64,000 nucleotides of DNA from Gracilariopsis chorda (taxonomy: Eukaryota > Rhodophyta > Florideophyceae > Gracilariales > Gracilariaceae), in the NCBI GenBank assembly GCA_003194525.1, contig NBIV01000157.1, positions 1-64,000 on the forward strand. The letters run 5' to 3'. A model generated the notes under the pieces. It was not told where the DNA came from. It saw only the letters and a list, made by a program, of their open reading frames with translations, and did not search any database. A program made the translations under genes and the position numbers. Of the stretch, positions 1 to 11,808 are shown in pieces; position 1 is the first letter of the stretch; each line of letters opens with the position of its first letter.

Positions 1-170
1 TGCCAAATCTTCCACTACTGCTGCTGAGCGTCCCGCCACTTCCGCCATACCACTGGACGTCATAGACTTGGTACAAGAACCAACCAGCAGCAGTAGCAGC
101 GGTGGAACAATGGGCAGCAACCCCAAAGCGCCCACCCCCCTCCTCGCTAGGCCCGGACCCACAGATTACA

Positions 171-1591
171 ATGGAGCGCGATCTTCCCTACAGCGAGGAG
201 CAGGCGGACATCATTCCCCCAGACCAGCCGGCCGACATACACGTGCTCAATGCGTTGGAATTGGTGCAGGAGCATATGATGAAGCTTTACGCAATGTATT
301 GCTGCGGCTTTGACGACCTCGTGGATGTGCACAACACATTGCGTGCCCCGGACTCCGTGCCATGCTCCCAGGCCCAATTGGTATTGACAGACCCCCATTA
401 CGCCATTCGCTCTATGCGTGGCAGGCCGAACAGCAACTACGACACCCTCACCGTCGCCGACATGAAAGGGGTTACAATAACAATGAGTCGCTTGTTACAT
501 GCTGGTGGCCACTTCGTCATTTTCTGCTCGCTTGAGCAGTTCCCGCATTTGCGTAAGCTGTTGAACAGAGTTGATCGCACGGAAGCCGATGGTACCGTTG
601 CCCCAATGTTCCGCGTGGACCAATGCCATTGCACATGATCCGTGCACCGAGTAACAACACCGTGTCGCCGGGCCAAGCATCTGGAGAATTGATACCCATC
701 ACCCAATACGCATTGCATGGCGTCAATACAGGTCTCACTGGGGCGCAAGAGGACGAAATGGTGAACTACACCAACTTCAGTTACGTCCTGTCCACGGTCA
801 CCGCGTACAAGAACGTCATCAACCGTGTTCTGGCCGTCGATGTGAGTGAGCGTCTCATGTGGTTCCGCTACACAGACAGCGGAGATGTGACGCGTGAGGC
901 TGTTCGTCCAGAACAGAAGCGGATTCGACTCATCAAGGAGCTCATTGCCAGGTTCTCTCAACCGGGTGATATGGTTCTTGACCTGTTTGGCGGCACCTTC
1001 TCAACAGCGCTTGCCTGCATGTCTTTTAAGAAAGGCGAAGCACGCAGATTCGTCGGTTGCGAGAGGGACGAAGCATGCTTCCACCACGCCAGACATCACG
1101 CATTGAAACACTTCTCAAGGCTCATCGCCGAGAACGTTGCCAGCGTTACCGTCACGCAAGGTTTGGTGGATGCAGCCAACGCGGTGTACAACTACTTTAA
1201 GGGATATCTGCGTCCCTCCCGGACTTGGGCAGCCGTGCCAAACTTCCCTCAATACCAAACGCTGCCGGAGCACATAGTTTTGTATTCTGCCTCTAAATGG
1301 CACACACAGGAATTCGTCACCACCGGCCTTCACATGGACATCTCCCAATGGCCCGAGAAGTACCAAGGACTCTTCAACCTAATGAGCGTGAACGAGCTCC
1401 GCGCTCATGAGGCTTCAACGCTACGCCTTATTGTGGCTGACTCAACCATTGTGCACCCGTATGCTGGGGTTGGCGGTTTCGCAGGCTGTACGTTCGCAGA
1501 AGACGAGACAGCCTGCCACTTTTACGGCACGTTGGTATATCACGACATGTCCAGCGAACCAAAATCCCCAAAACATACGGCTCCGGCTTGA
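171..1591 (+). CDS. DPPY-class DNA methyltransferase, N-terminal part of a methyltransferase-SET fusion
   Basis: Likely an amino-group DNA methyltransferase (N6-adenine or N4-cytosine) of the beta arrangement, in which the catalytic motif precedes the SAM-binding motif. The first segment (171-638) carries TDPHY, a variant of the DPPY catalytic motif, followed by a YDTLT stretch. The second (about 623-1591, another frame) carries PGDMVLDLFGGTFSTALAC, which matches the SAM-binding motif I, then VGCERD, a motif II-like acidic turn. The frame changes once near 600-625, so the gene is split or decayed. The first in-frame ATG is at 171, and an in-frame stop near 63 argues against much more upstream. 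The 3' end runs into a SET domain without a break in meaning. DPHY instead of DPPY leaves the target base uncertain. It could be a host gene or cargo of a mobile element; I cannot tell which. Confidence 0.6.
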
Positions 1592-2030
1592 TGGGCGTTA
1601 CCCCACAGGATTTCCGCACGTATTGTAGGCAAGTGGACCTCAGCGCTCTGGACTTCACCTCCCTCATCGGACTGAACCAGGACAAGAAAATACCAAGCGT
1701 TTGGATCTCGCCAGCTCCCTTTTGCGAGGAGGACTCATCAATGACCCAAGGTACCTCCAGTTGGATCCTGACGCGCAGCCCGTTCGTGATGGTTTCAAAC
1801 CCAAACGAACAGCCAATGTCTACGTTGATCGTTCTGGGATATCTGCGCTTAAAACACGTAAGCACCTCGAGCCTTACACTCTGATAACAATCAGAGCTTC
1901 CCGCCGTATAGCACGCGGAGAGGAACTCTTCATCGACTACGGTACTTCTTACGATTGGACCAATAATCTTGGTACCCCTTCGCCCCAGACACCTTCTTCT
2001 ACTTCTACAAAACACAATAAAAACCCCTAG
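1423..2030 (+). CDS. SET-domain (lysine methyltransferase-like) C-terminal part of the methyltransferase fusion
   Basis: The SET N-terminal strand region begins inside the methyltransferase frame: GVGGFAGCTFAEDETACHFY followed by GTLVYHD. This fits the SET pattern G-x-G-x-FA, then a YxGxLV-like turn. The middle (about 1588-1760, another frame) has SVWISPAPFC. The end (about 1701-2030, a third frame) has INDPRY, a weak stand-in for the NHxC region, then ITIRASRRIARGEELFIDYG, the typical SET end (I-x-A-x-R-x-I-x-x-GEEL-x-x-DYG). SET domains methylate protein lysines using SAM. The order and spacing show one SET domain distributed over three frames, so either two small indels or unrecognised splicing is involved. 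It lies directly behind the DNA methyltransferase, and the joint domain order is the unusual point. Confidence 0.6.
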
Positions 2031-2582
2031 AAACCCTCTCTCTAAGGGTGAAAACTCCTAAACAAATTCCTCAAACCTGCTCCTTTGCATGTGTGTAAGA
2101 ACGTATTACGTAATCCGGTGCCGTATTGTGGTGTGCACCGGCTCATTCCCACTTTGCGCATGGGCATGTGTATCACCCCACACATAGCACACCTCCCACC
2201 TTACCAAAAACACAATTACAGTTTGTTTATGACGTCCTGTGTGAACCAAAACGCACGCCCACATATAACCAGCCTCGCCAGCCCCGTTTTCCCTCTGCAC
2301 CTCATGGTGTACATGTTTGGCCAGTATTAGTCCCATAGCCTATGCGAGCTCATACTTCCGATGCTGTATGAGCGCGCCAAAAAAACCACATTGCGGCGCC
2401 TTTGCGCAAGCCCCCCTCACAATCATCACTACAAAAAGCCCACCAACCTGCCCCTGATAAACCCCTTCCGATCTTTTCCCCTACCCCCAAAAACGCCTAC
2501 AACTCAACCGCACGCCAAAACCCATCTTTATCTCTTTGTCTGCCTTTCTTTTTATCTCCTTCCCTTCTGCGAGCATACCGAT
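2031..2582. other. Intergenic, pyrimidine-rich leader of the helicase-like gene
   Basis: No gene seen. Just after the SET stop there is an AATAAA-like hexamer with AACCCCTAGAAACCC, a short telomere-like motif. The last 200 bases are strongly C+T rich on the + strand, as expected of a promoter or leader in front of the ATG at 2583. Confidence 0.4.
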
Positions 2583-5500
2583 ATGGACAACCTCACTTTG
2601 CACAACCACTCCATAGGACTGGACTCTATCCAGCCTGGTCCGGCTCCAAACGCGAACAAACCACAATCCAACCGTCCCAACCCCAACGCTACCGCCATAA
2701 TCTCAACATCAGCCGGGCAGATCCCGGATAAAGAACGAAATGCATCTCCCTCCTTCACCAACCCGCTCGACACCGTTATCAACCTTGCCATTCACTCCAT
2801 CGGCTTCTTCGTCCTGTGCCTCAACTGCGAATCTGGCATCATCTCGCGACGTGCCATGCGCTATCATCTCCGAAAGGTGAAATTCCTACTCCAGGAAAAC
2901 GCTCGCAAAGCATCCGACATCATGTGGTCCCGCAGAACCGAAATGCTAAAGCAGAACAACCCCCCCCCCGCTATGGAATTGGTATGATCCGGAAGCGCCG
3001 AGCCAAAACGTGGCTGTTTTGCGTCCACTAGCCGGGCTGCAAATATTGAACGGCTACCGCTGCGCGCAGTGCACCTCCTGCTACATTGACCTTCAGCGTC
3101 TCCATGAGCACATCACAAACACACATTCCAATCACGCGCATTCGGTTTCTTGGCTAATAGAACAAACATCGAAGCAAAGCACCGTAAAAGTGCAAACTAT
3201 ATTCGGCGGCCCTCGCCGTCTGCTGTTTGCGGTGAGCTCCACCTCCCCCGTTGTAACCATAAGCAAACACCTTGAACTGCCTATCCAAACGGTCAACACT
3301 CTGCAGCAACCCCTTCTACCCCAAAACCTCCAGTCCCAACCCCCGGCACCGATACTGCTACAGCCCATGCAAACCCTCAACCCGAACACAAACTCCAGAC
3401 ACCGACAAATACTGCAACCGAAACACAAAACCGAAGAAGCAGTGAACAGCTTCTTCACAAGCTTAAGCAACTCACATATCCAAACCAATCATCTGCATCT
3501 GCAACCACAAGCACCACAAAAACCCAACTTCTTCATTGCGTGTACCAAGCTAGACATCATACTCCAGTCTGTTTCTGTCAGCCTCAAGGATGGAACCATA
3601 CTCACAAATCCAACATGTGCAAGTGACATCGATGCAATGGCTGCTATGACCAACGATGTTTTCATGTACCTCACCAAAGTTCCATTTCTCATGTGCACCA
3701 TTCCGCCATTTTTTTCTCCAAAAGCTCAACCAGCGCTCCGACAGCAACTTCCGCAGCGTCTCGCAGGACACGATAAAACGCTATGCCTCTGATATTGCCC
3801 ATCTCTTGCTATTCACAAAAAAAAAGGCCACGAACATGACGTCAACCTGGTTTCAAAAGCGCAAAACACTACGGCCTACCTCCACAGCGTTAATCTAAAA
3901 CCTAAACTCATACACAGCGCGCTCACTGCCCAGCTTCTGCAGACGCTCCCCCCGTATGCATCTAAGCATACACTCACTGTGCGCAACTTCATTGCGGCCG
4001 CTTCTGTGGTGGTTCACAACACCGAAGATGCCATCAACCAACACGACGAGCGCTACTGCTATGCGAGTGCCGACGAGCTCACCCATCTGCTCGCCGCTCT
4101 CCAATACGGAGTGGCAGCATGCGCTATCTATCACCTGCATAACTTCACCAAGCAGCAAGGAAAAACCCCTCATCAGCTTACTTCCGAGATGCAGCAAGTG
4201 GAGTTGTCGGTTGACGTGCAATCAAACAATGCTTTTTCTTTCATCCGCAACACTCTCAGCTTTGCTATGAACATCGCCACTAAAGAAAGCATCAACATAT
4301 CGTTCGTAGACTGCGATATGCACCTGCACTGCGGCATCGTTCGCGACATTCACTTGGGTCTGCCCGTGCTCGGTTCTATCGTCAAAAAGCTCCATGCCGA
4401 AATTGAAGACATCATCATTGATGATCTGCTATTGGGATCTCCCTTCCCCCCTGCATTCACAACCCACATCCACGCACTAAAACACCAACCGTCAAAAAAA
4501 AAAACCCGGCTTCTCCTTCCTCCAACACCTGCACAATGGCTCTTTTCTACGCACCTGTTTGCAGTATGTACTGCAATGCCTAAAGAACCCATCCGGAAAC
4601 ACATCGCACCATTCGCTCCAAACTCCCTCCCCACCACCCAACGATACCCCCACAGTTCTTATTGCTGGTATCCACTTCTACACATCTGCTCTCACCCGCT
4701 GGCTCGCATGCGCACAAAAAATCCAGGAGCGGCTCCTCGTCGTTCTCCACTTTGCCTCCGGCTCCCCAGATCGCGGAACCGAGATTGAGTCGTATCGTCT
4801 GCACAACGATTTGTTCCACCAACGCTGCCTCATACTTCTCGACTATCAACCCGTTCTCATCACGCGTTACCTCAAAACTCAAACGCTAAAGGAGGCGCTC
4901 GCTTAATTCCACGCTTCCCAGATCCAAAGACAGCTGAACTCCTTCTCACTTACCTGATGCTCGTTCGCCCGCTCGAAACCTGGTTAGTTTCGGCTATACA
5001 CGGCGAAACCCATAAACAGGCTCACTGGCGTATGTTGTTCCCAACCCACGGCACGCCCCTGGACGCTCGAAACATTCGCCGAATCATCAGCTCCACTCTG
5101 TTCGACGCTGGGTTTAAACTCACCTTTGCCGACTACCGCAACTTCACAGTAGGAATCACCGCTTTCATTTCCTCCACCGCTACAAACGACATTGACAAAA
5201 CGCTCTCCAAGGCCATCCCGGAAGAATTCATCTCCACCACGCACAATCAAGCTGGGCACACGGCACACACTGCAGAGCTCATTTACGCACGCACCCCACA
5301 CGACGTCAGTGGAATGCGACACACTGAGCTCAGCAAGTACAAAGAATGGTCCACCAAATGGCACTCACTACTCAATTTGAGCAAACACGCCGCAAAAAAG
5401 CGCTCTTCCCGTGACACTCCTCAACACCAGAGCACCACAACTCCCGCCGAGCGCCCCATTCCCGCATCACACTCCATTTCACCTCCGCACCGCCCTAAAC

Positions 5501-7956
5501 CGCCCAACGACGTGTTTGCACCCATGGCCCGCTCATCCTCCCTACTCCACAGCCGCCCAACCCCATCCGAGCTCCCAAGAGGTGGTGCATCGCTCCATAC
5601 ACCCCCACCGCTCAATTACGAACATAGACTCGGCACGTTCCTCAACGCACTCCGACAAATGCTTGCTAATGGCTCCTCAGTGTTTAAATCACCTACGCAG
5701 TTTACCGTTACGGTGGCCGTGTTCGAAAAGTGCGGAAACATGCTTATGCTCACTCCGACCGCCTCCGGAAAAACATTGTCTGTACTGCTTCCGATGTACA
5801 TGGAGTGTACATGGAGAAGGGCTCATATTACTCCATCATTATCGTTCCTCTCAAAGCCCTCCTTACGGAGTACGAACAACGTGCGGCAGCCTTTCAGCTT
5901 CAGAGCAGCACATCCCCGCACACCAATGGCGGCACGGAAACATTTGCGGATGTCTATATATTGTCAGTCGGAGTGCTTGACTCCGCCTCTTTCAACTCCC
6001 TGCTTCAACGCTTGTTGCACAAACAAAAACTGGCCCGCATCGTGGTGGATGAAGTGCACTTATTTCTGTTATGGCAACAATTTCGCACATCTCTTGCACA
6101 CATCCACAATGCGCTTTCCATGGTACCCCCCCATATACCCCGTGTACTGCTCAGTTCCACCGTGCCGCCCCGCGATCGTCCACTCCTGCTATCACAGCTC
6201 TCGATACCAACAGCTTACCAGTATACCACGTCCACTGCCCGTAACAATATCCGCCTCTCCGTGTACGAAGCTTCCCCAAGCGTAAAAGCCCCTCGAATTC
6301 GTGCTGCCGCAGGTACCTATCAAAGCTTGTTCCAACATCTGCTTCAGACAGGCGTCCCGTACTTCAAACAACAAGTCTCAACATTGCTCACCGCAAGTAC
6401 TGAATCCTTGGTCCACATCATCCTATTCACACTCACACGCTCAGCTACAGAACAACTAAACCGCGTCATTCAACAATACGTACAAGGAACATTATCTCAC
6501 CAGTTCCCTTCCACATCTTTCATTTGCCTCTTCTATCATGCCGGCCTATCCGACCACGAAAAGGATAAATCACACGACGACTGGCTCCATCGCTTCTAAG
6601 TTCCGCCATCCGCCGGCGTAACCCAAACCGTTATTTTCATGACTTGCACTTCCGCCTTTGGAACAGGACTCGGCACTCCAAACGTTCGGCTAGTGCTAAT
6701 TTTTGGAGAATGTGCCAGTCTGGCCGACCTTGCCCAGCAGGCCGGCAAACCGGGTCGTGACGGCCGAAATGCGCGCTGCATCACCATGTACTCAAAGCCG
6801 TACTTCAAAATGATACAAGATCTTCTTTGCTCTACAAACAACCAAAACCCCAACGACATCGCCCGTTCTTATGTCGACTCGCTTGCCACAGACCGCTGGA
6901 ACCAAGTGAAGACGTGGACGGAACTGACGCTCGTGTGCCGCAGTAACGCCCTTTACGCCCACATTGATGGAACCGAACCAGGCGTTTGCTTATTCACCAA
7001 AGACGCTGTAAACTGTGACATTTGCGAAAAAGAAGCCGCAACTTCCAACCCGTTTCCAACCGCACCTACCCAAAACACTTCTACCCTAAAAAACACCGTC
7101 ACAGCCTGCAAAACCCACACCCTCCCCTCCAAATCAGACACCTATAGCCTCCACAGGTACCGCCTCTCTTGACATGTCACCCTCCATCCTACCGGAGCCA
7201 AGCTCAAACCTTCAGATGCCGCCATACAATGGTTCTCTCCCATCGCTACAACCACTCCCTTCGGCGTCCGCAGCCGCCAATTCAGTCAAACGCCTAAACA
7301 ACAACCTCCTCTCTTCTTCGCCGCCCTTCATCACTTCTTTCTCTTCTTCAGAGCCGCACACCAGCCCGCTTCAGTCTAGCATATCCGCTTCCTTTTTTTA
7401 TCGCATCAACTCCATTCCCCCTGCTCGTATTGCGCGCCACATTCAAGAGATAGCACGCCGTCTCCACTCTTTATGCGTTCCGTGTTTTATTCAAGCTCAA
7501 ACTCCCGTAACCAAGGAAAACAATGTATGCCCCTATGCATCCATTCGATGCTATCGATGCTTCTCGCACTCCCACCACGCGGTTGAGTGCTGACACAACA
7601 AGAACCCACCCAAGACCTGCTACAAGTGCCATATGGGATACTGCAAGGGACTCAAGACCCATTCAGATCCCAGAACATATGGTACTCGGGCATGTGAGTT
7701 TATCCCACTGCGCCAGATTGCATGGCTTCTCTGGCACAAAGACCCAGACATGCGCAACACCATTGCACTCAACTTCTTTGACGAAGAACGCAACTCTCAA
7801 TTCAACAATATTTCTACGAGCAGTACATCCCAATCCGCTAAAGTACAGCAACAAGACCAACTTTTCCACTCCTGGTTGACGACAACAGACCGCAGGGCCG
7901 TTCCCAACCTTATACGCGTCATCACTTGGTACAAATCTACAACTGATCTTGTATAG
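2583..7956 (+). pseudogene. RecQ-like helicase related to fungal telomere-linked helicases, decayed
   Basis: One long gene of roughly 1,780 codons broken into several frames. From the ATG at 2583 the order is: a C-x2-C...H finger (CLNCESGIISRRAMRYHL, about 2815-2870); a second finger (CAQCTSCYIDLQRLHEHI, about 3064-3120); a middle region with FASGSPDRGTEIES (about 4755-4800), typical of the fungal family; helicase motif I PTASGKT (about 5757-5780); a DEAH-like box VVDEVHLF (6043-6066); SST at 6154; a RecQ motif VI relative QQAGKPGRDGR (about 6735-6770); and a Cys-rich end (about 7520-7720). Frame changes sit at homopolymers (C-run near 2961, T-run near 3707, A-runs near 3820 and 4495) and at an 11-bp tandem duplication near 5795-5815. 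An in-frame TAA lies at 6597-6599. The breaks look like decay rather than introns. Relatives in fungi sit next to telomeres. Confidence 0.7.
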
Positions 7957-8130
7957 CTTTGCGTGACAAGATGATGATAAAAATAAATTTGTGGCCATAA
8001 GCTTCACATGTTTCTATTCGTTACGTATAAAACCCCCCCACACATCCTCACACGTTGAGAAACGCGCATGTGCGACCAAAACGAAAAACACCTTCCGCTT
8101 CCTTCTACTGTATTCTTATCTGTATTATGC
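7957..8130. other. Spacer behind the helicase-like gene
   Basis: AT-rich, with an AATAAA hexamer at about 7980 that could serve as a polyadenylation signal. No gene seen. Confidence 0.3.
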
Positions 8131-8269
8131 ATGTACGACATGAAAAAGTCCTGTCGTACATTCACAGGGTGGTCGCTCGACCACTACCCTCCAAAAAAAT
8201 TACTATTTTTTTGCAGCAGTGGTCGAGCGACCACTACGTTCATGTACGACAGGAAAACGTCCTGACGTA
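8131..8269. repeat. Nested palindrome: five hairpins arranged as one large inverted repeat
   Basis: From left to right: hairpin 1 (8131-8161, arms ATGTACGACA/TGTCGTACAT); hairpin 2 (8169-8184, GTGGTCG/CGACCAC); a central hairpin (8192-8213, CAAAAAAA/TTTTTTTG); hairpin 2' (8218-8235, AGTGGTCG/CGACCACT); and hairpin 1' (about 8244-8269, imperfect arms around ACGACAGG/CCTGACGT). The left half is also complementary to the right half over roughly 65 bases, so it can fold either as one long arm or as a multi-arm cruciform. It lies between the helicase pseudogene and the left edge of the pogo element. Confidence 0.85.
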
Positions 8270-8287
8270 TCAGCACGTAGGTAAATA

Positions 8288-10473
8288 AGGGACAGTTTCA
8301 ACAAATTTAAAATGAACATAACTTCTTGAACTCCATTGCATCTGGTTTTTTGTGACATGTAAGCTTGGAGGATATCCTACGGGATAGCCAAGATTTGGGG
8401 TCAGACGGTGTCAAACAACCATTGTTGAATGAGATTTTTGCTACGACAAAGTATCCCCTTAAAGTACACATTTTGAGGTAGAAAAGGGACACTGTCAAGC
8501 ACTGTCGAGCGCCATTGGCGCCCAAAAACAGCTTCAAACTTCAGTAGCTCCCTGACGCTGCGCCGCTCGTAACCTCGCCCACTGACGCCGATCGGCCCGT
8601 GAACGGCTAAGTTGCTCCCATCGCAATCCACGATTTGACAGCCAAAGCGCAAAGAGCTCTTTTTCTCTCTGTGCCTGAGCCCGCTGTTCTGCTCTGCGAA
8701 CACTTTCTTGCTCCCTTTGCTCTCGTCGAGCTTCGGCCTCGGCCGCCCTGGCCGCACGTTCTACAATTTTAGCCCTCTTTTCTAATTCCTTCGCCTTCAG
8801 CCTATCCAATACAACCCTTGTAGTAAGTAATGCACCTGCCGTCGTAACCAACGTTCCGTTCTCAACTACTTCACCATCTGACCTCAACATGTTCCGATTT
8901 TCCACATAATTTTTCACGAAAGCAAGATAGTTTTCATGCGCAACCTCTTGACAAGACGCTGTTCCAATGTTTGTTATATCCGTCTTCTTGATAAAGCCCG
9001 GATTTGCCGTTTGCTTGTGCGGATCCCACAACCCGCAAGCCTCAAAACCCTTCACAATATTGTTGTAAGTTACAGCTCGAATGTAGGCTTTGGTTAACAG
9101 ATCGCATATGGTGTACACATCGTTTTGCGAATCGTCTTGCGCGCAAAGGGTTCGCTCGTTGAGATAGTTAGGGAAGTAATTCTTGAAGAGAGAGAAAACG
9201 GAGTAGTCAAGAACTTGAGTTCTGTGACTTGTGTGTGCAGGCAAACAGAGAGCTATTATGCCATTATCATCAAGAAGTTTTAAGGCTTTGTACGAGCAGT
9301 GCGCCCCGTAACCGTCGAACTTCAAGACAATGTGGCGATGCTTCCTTCTTATTTCCGTTGTTTCCTCTACAAAGTGCTCAACCCATTCGAAGAAGACGGC
9401 TGTATCGACGCCTGCCGGGTCCTTGTAACAGGTAATGGCATTAGCTGGTAGATAGCAAGAGGGTGTTTCTCTGGTTCCATCGGCACGGAGTCGATATTTT
9501 GCGCGGGCACCTTGAAGTACGACAAGGGGAGACCATGCGCGTCCATCTCCAGATACGACGGGCATTATCGTACCATGCTGCGCATTTCCGGACCACTTCA
9601 ATTTAACGGAGTTGCTTCGGCGTTTGCTATTGAATAAGCCCTTCGAGCGAGCTCTTGTTGCTGTACGTACAGAAAAGCCATTTTCTTCGATGTTAAAGAC
9701 TTGTTCGGGGCTGTTTATTTTGTACTCCTTGTACACTTGCACGATGCGAGCGAAGTGGGAGGCAGGATTTTCCGGAGACATCGCGATCGCTCTCAATTTT
9801 TCTAGGTTGCTACGCCGCTTGAGGGATATTTCTTGATGGCGTCTTAAGAAGCTGCGAACAAAGTACTCACCGGGGCGGTAGTTTTTGAATGGGATTTGCA
9901 GACGTCTGGATTGTGGGAGACCTCTCACGTAGCACTGAACCATGTCCTTGAAGCATTCTCTTGAGAGTGGTGTTCCTCTGTTGGAGAAGTGGAGAACTGC
10001 TTAACATATTGTTTGTTCTTCTGAGGGTGTAAGGGATGGTGGTCTTCCCCTGGTTTGTTTGATCACTTTGTGGCATAGTGAGCGGTGGAGGTGAGACTTA
10101 GCGACCTGGAAGCGATCGGCGCTTTTTCGCAGTGAAATGTGACCTTGTCTATGAAAGTAGATGGCGTTCTGGAGCTTCTGCGTGTAGCCCCGATTGCTGT
10201 TCTTGGCCAAAACACGTTTGGAAACCATGATAATTAGCCTCGGATGATGAAAGATAATACGGTGGAAATGCAGTCTTGAGACAGGGATATGGATATGAAA
10301 ATGGTGTCCGGATTGGTTTGTGGGGGGTATCTGGCAGTAAGGGAGGATGCTGAGTTCGAATCTGACGCCAGACTTTGAATCATATGAGCCTTTTGCTGGC
10401 TACCAGATAAGCTTTCTCTCTTCGTCGACAGTTTGCTGTAAATGCCTTCAATTTTAACCAAAACTCCGTCCCT
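8288..10473 (-). mobile_element. pogo-type (Tc1/mariner superfamily) DNA transposon, inactive
   Basis: The transposase is encoded on the minus strand. Candidate outer repeats are AGGGACAG at 8288-8295, just after a TA, and CGTCCCT at 10467-10473, which is AGGGACG on the other strand. The match is short and imperfect, so the ends are tentative. The internal region is fully accounted for by one transposase gene. Confidence 0.45.
8534..10228 (-). pseudogene. pogo/Tigger-like DDE transposase
   Basis: The start region (10228 down to about 10001) is a psq-type helix-turn-helix with LRKSADRFQVAKSHLHR and a GRPPSLT hinge, as in pogo and CENP-B relatives. The catalytic core follows: NIEENGF takes the place of the usual N-x-DE-x-GF, VLKFDGYGAH holds the second Asp, and TQVLDYSVFSLFKNYF holds the third. 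The first catalytic Asp is therefore Glu here. An in-frame TAA after SEEQTIC (near 10004-10010) separates the DNA-binding part from the core; the frame is otherwise open for more than 550 codons. The C-terminal 80 residues are an Arg/Glu/Ala-rich coiled-coil-like tail. With the stop and the D-to-E change the protein should not be active. The single stop suggests fairly recent decay. Confidence 0.85.
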
Positions 10474-10479
10474 AATTAC

Positions 10480-11800
10480 CACACTGCCCCCATTTTCCTG
10501 CATCGATGATACATCGCCGCGGAGGTCGAGCAACCCTAAAACACCCCAAAGTCTCCGAGTTCGGTGTTCCCATAGCCACGCCACTATGTTTTAGACTTAC
10601 CACAGCACTATTACCTAATGCACACCGCCTACAGCGGTGCACAACAAAGCATTCCAATTAAAAACCCCTAACACAAAACGTGCTCTGCAAACCGCTGCAC
10701 ATTTCTGCAGCACAAAACGGCGACCCCCTAAAGTCTAAAAAACCCCTTCACAACAGCACATGATATGCAAGACAATTCTGTTTCTGTTAACATTCTGCAA
10801 CCTCTAAAACCCCTTAAAACACCAATAGAATAAAACCTAGGAATATAAGTGCAACCCACCAAAGTGTCTAGAAGTAAAACCCCTAATACCAATACACCCC
10901 CTAGAAAACGCCTAGAACCAATGCAAAAACGCCCCTAAAACAAAACCCCTAAATACAAAAATTGAGTAGAACTTGCATTTCTTAAGTGTACGGCCAATCA
11001 CAATTTTTTTAAAAACATTCACACTCCCCTCCACGTAAACACAAATCACCAAAACACACTAAAACGAAAAATAACGGTTACAAAAACCCTTAAGACGTTC
11101 TAATCACATATTTCTACGTCTAGAGAACTAGGCCATATACACGATTTTCTACATCTTGCAATTTTCATTATTCAAGTTCCAACCTTTAATACTCTGACAC
11201 ATCCATAATCATGAAAAGTGCAGCCTACCAGGACGGAAGCGGCCAAAACCTTGGCGAGCGAACAAATATACAACCCTCACACCCTGTAGCGCTAATCCTT
11301 TAAAACGACATCCCTGCTCCCTAAAACCCCTAATACGGAAAACATTCTTATCAGTTTTAAGCCCCCCACGGTACCTCCATACAAAAATTTTGTACCTCTC
11401 CTGTTTTTCTCCAACTGCACCTAAAACAACTAAAACCTCCTAACATTGACATATCAAGGGAATACAATAATAGATAACATTTCCTAATGCTAATGTATTC
11501 CCGTAAACACCCTTACATTTAAAAACCCTAAACTTTAATATGGAGGTTCTTACAATAACATAAAACCTTTCTTAATGCTAAGAACACCAAAGTATAAACC
11601 GCTAGATTTGAAACCCCTAATTTTTAATATCAAGGCTCTTCATTCTTTCTCGGAGGCTCCGTAATAAAAGCCTGCTTCGTGTCATTTGTTCCATGTGCGT
11701 GAACATGCCCGCAATGCTTCGTTTGGCCGAATATGACCAGTACTACAAACCCCTAAACATTTGTCAGACATTAAAAAAACGCATTCCTTGGTTTCCACAA
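10480..11800. other. Gene-free stretch with scattered CCCCTAAA telomere-like motifs
   Basis: No coding region seen. The + strand carries many isolated copies of AAACCCCTAA or CCCCTAAAA (near 10668, 10727, 10808, 10875, 10930, 10950, 11325, 11615 and 11745) in AT-rich DNA. They are not in tandem. They resemble the complement of the TTTTTAGGGG repeats at 14.62 kb. Confidence 0.55.
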
Positions 11801-11808
11801 TTCTCTTC

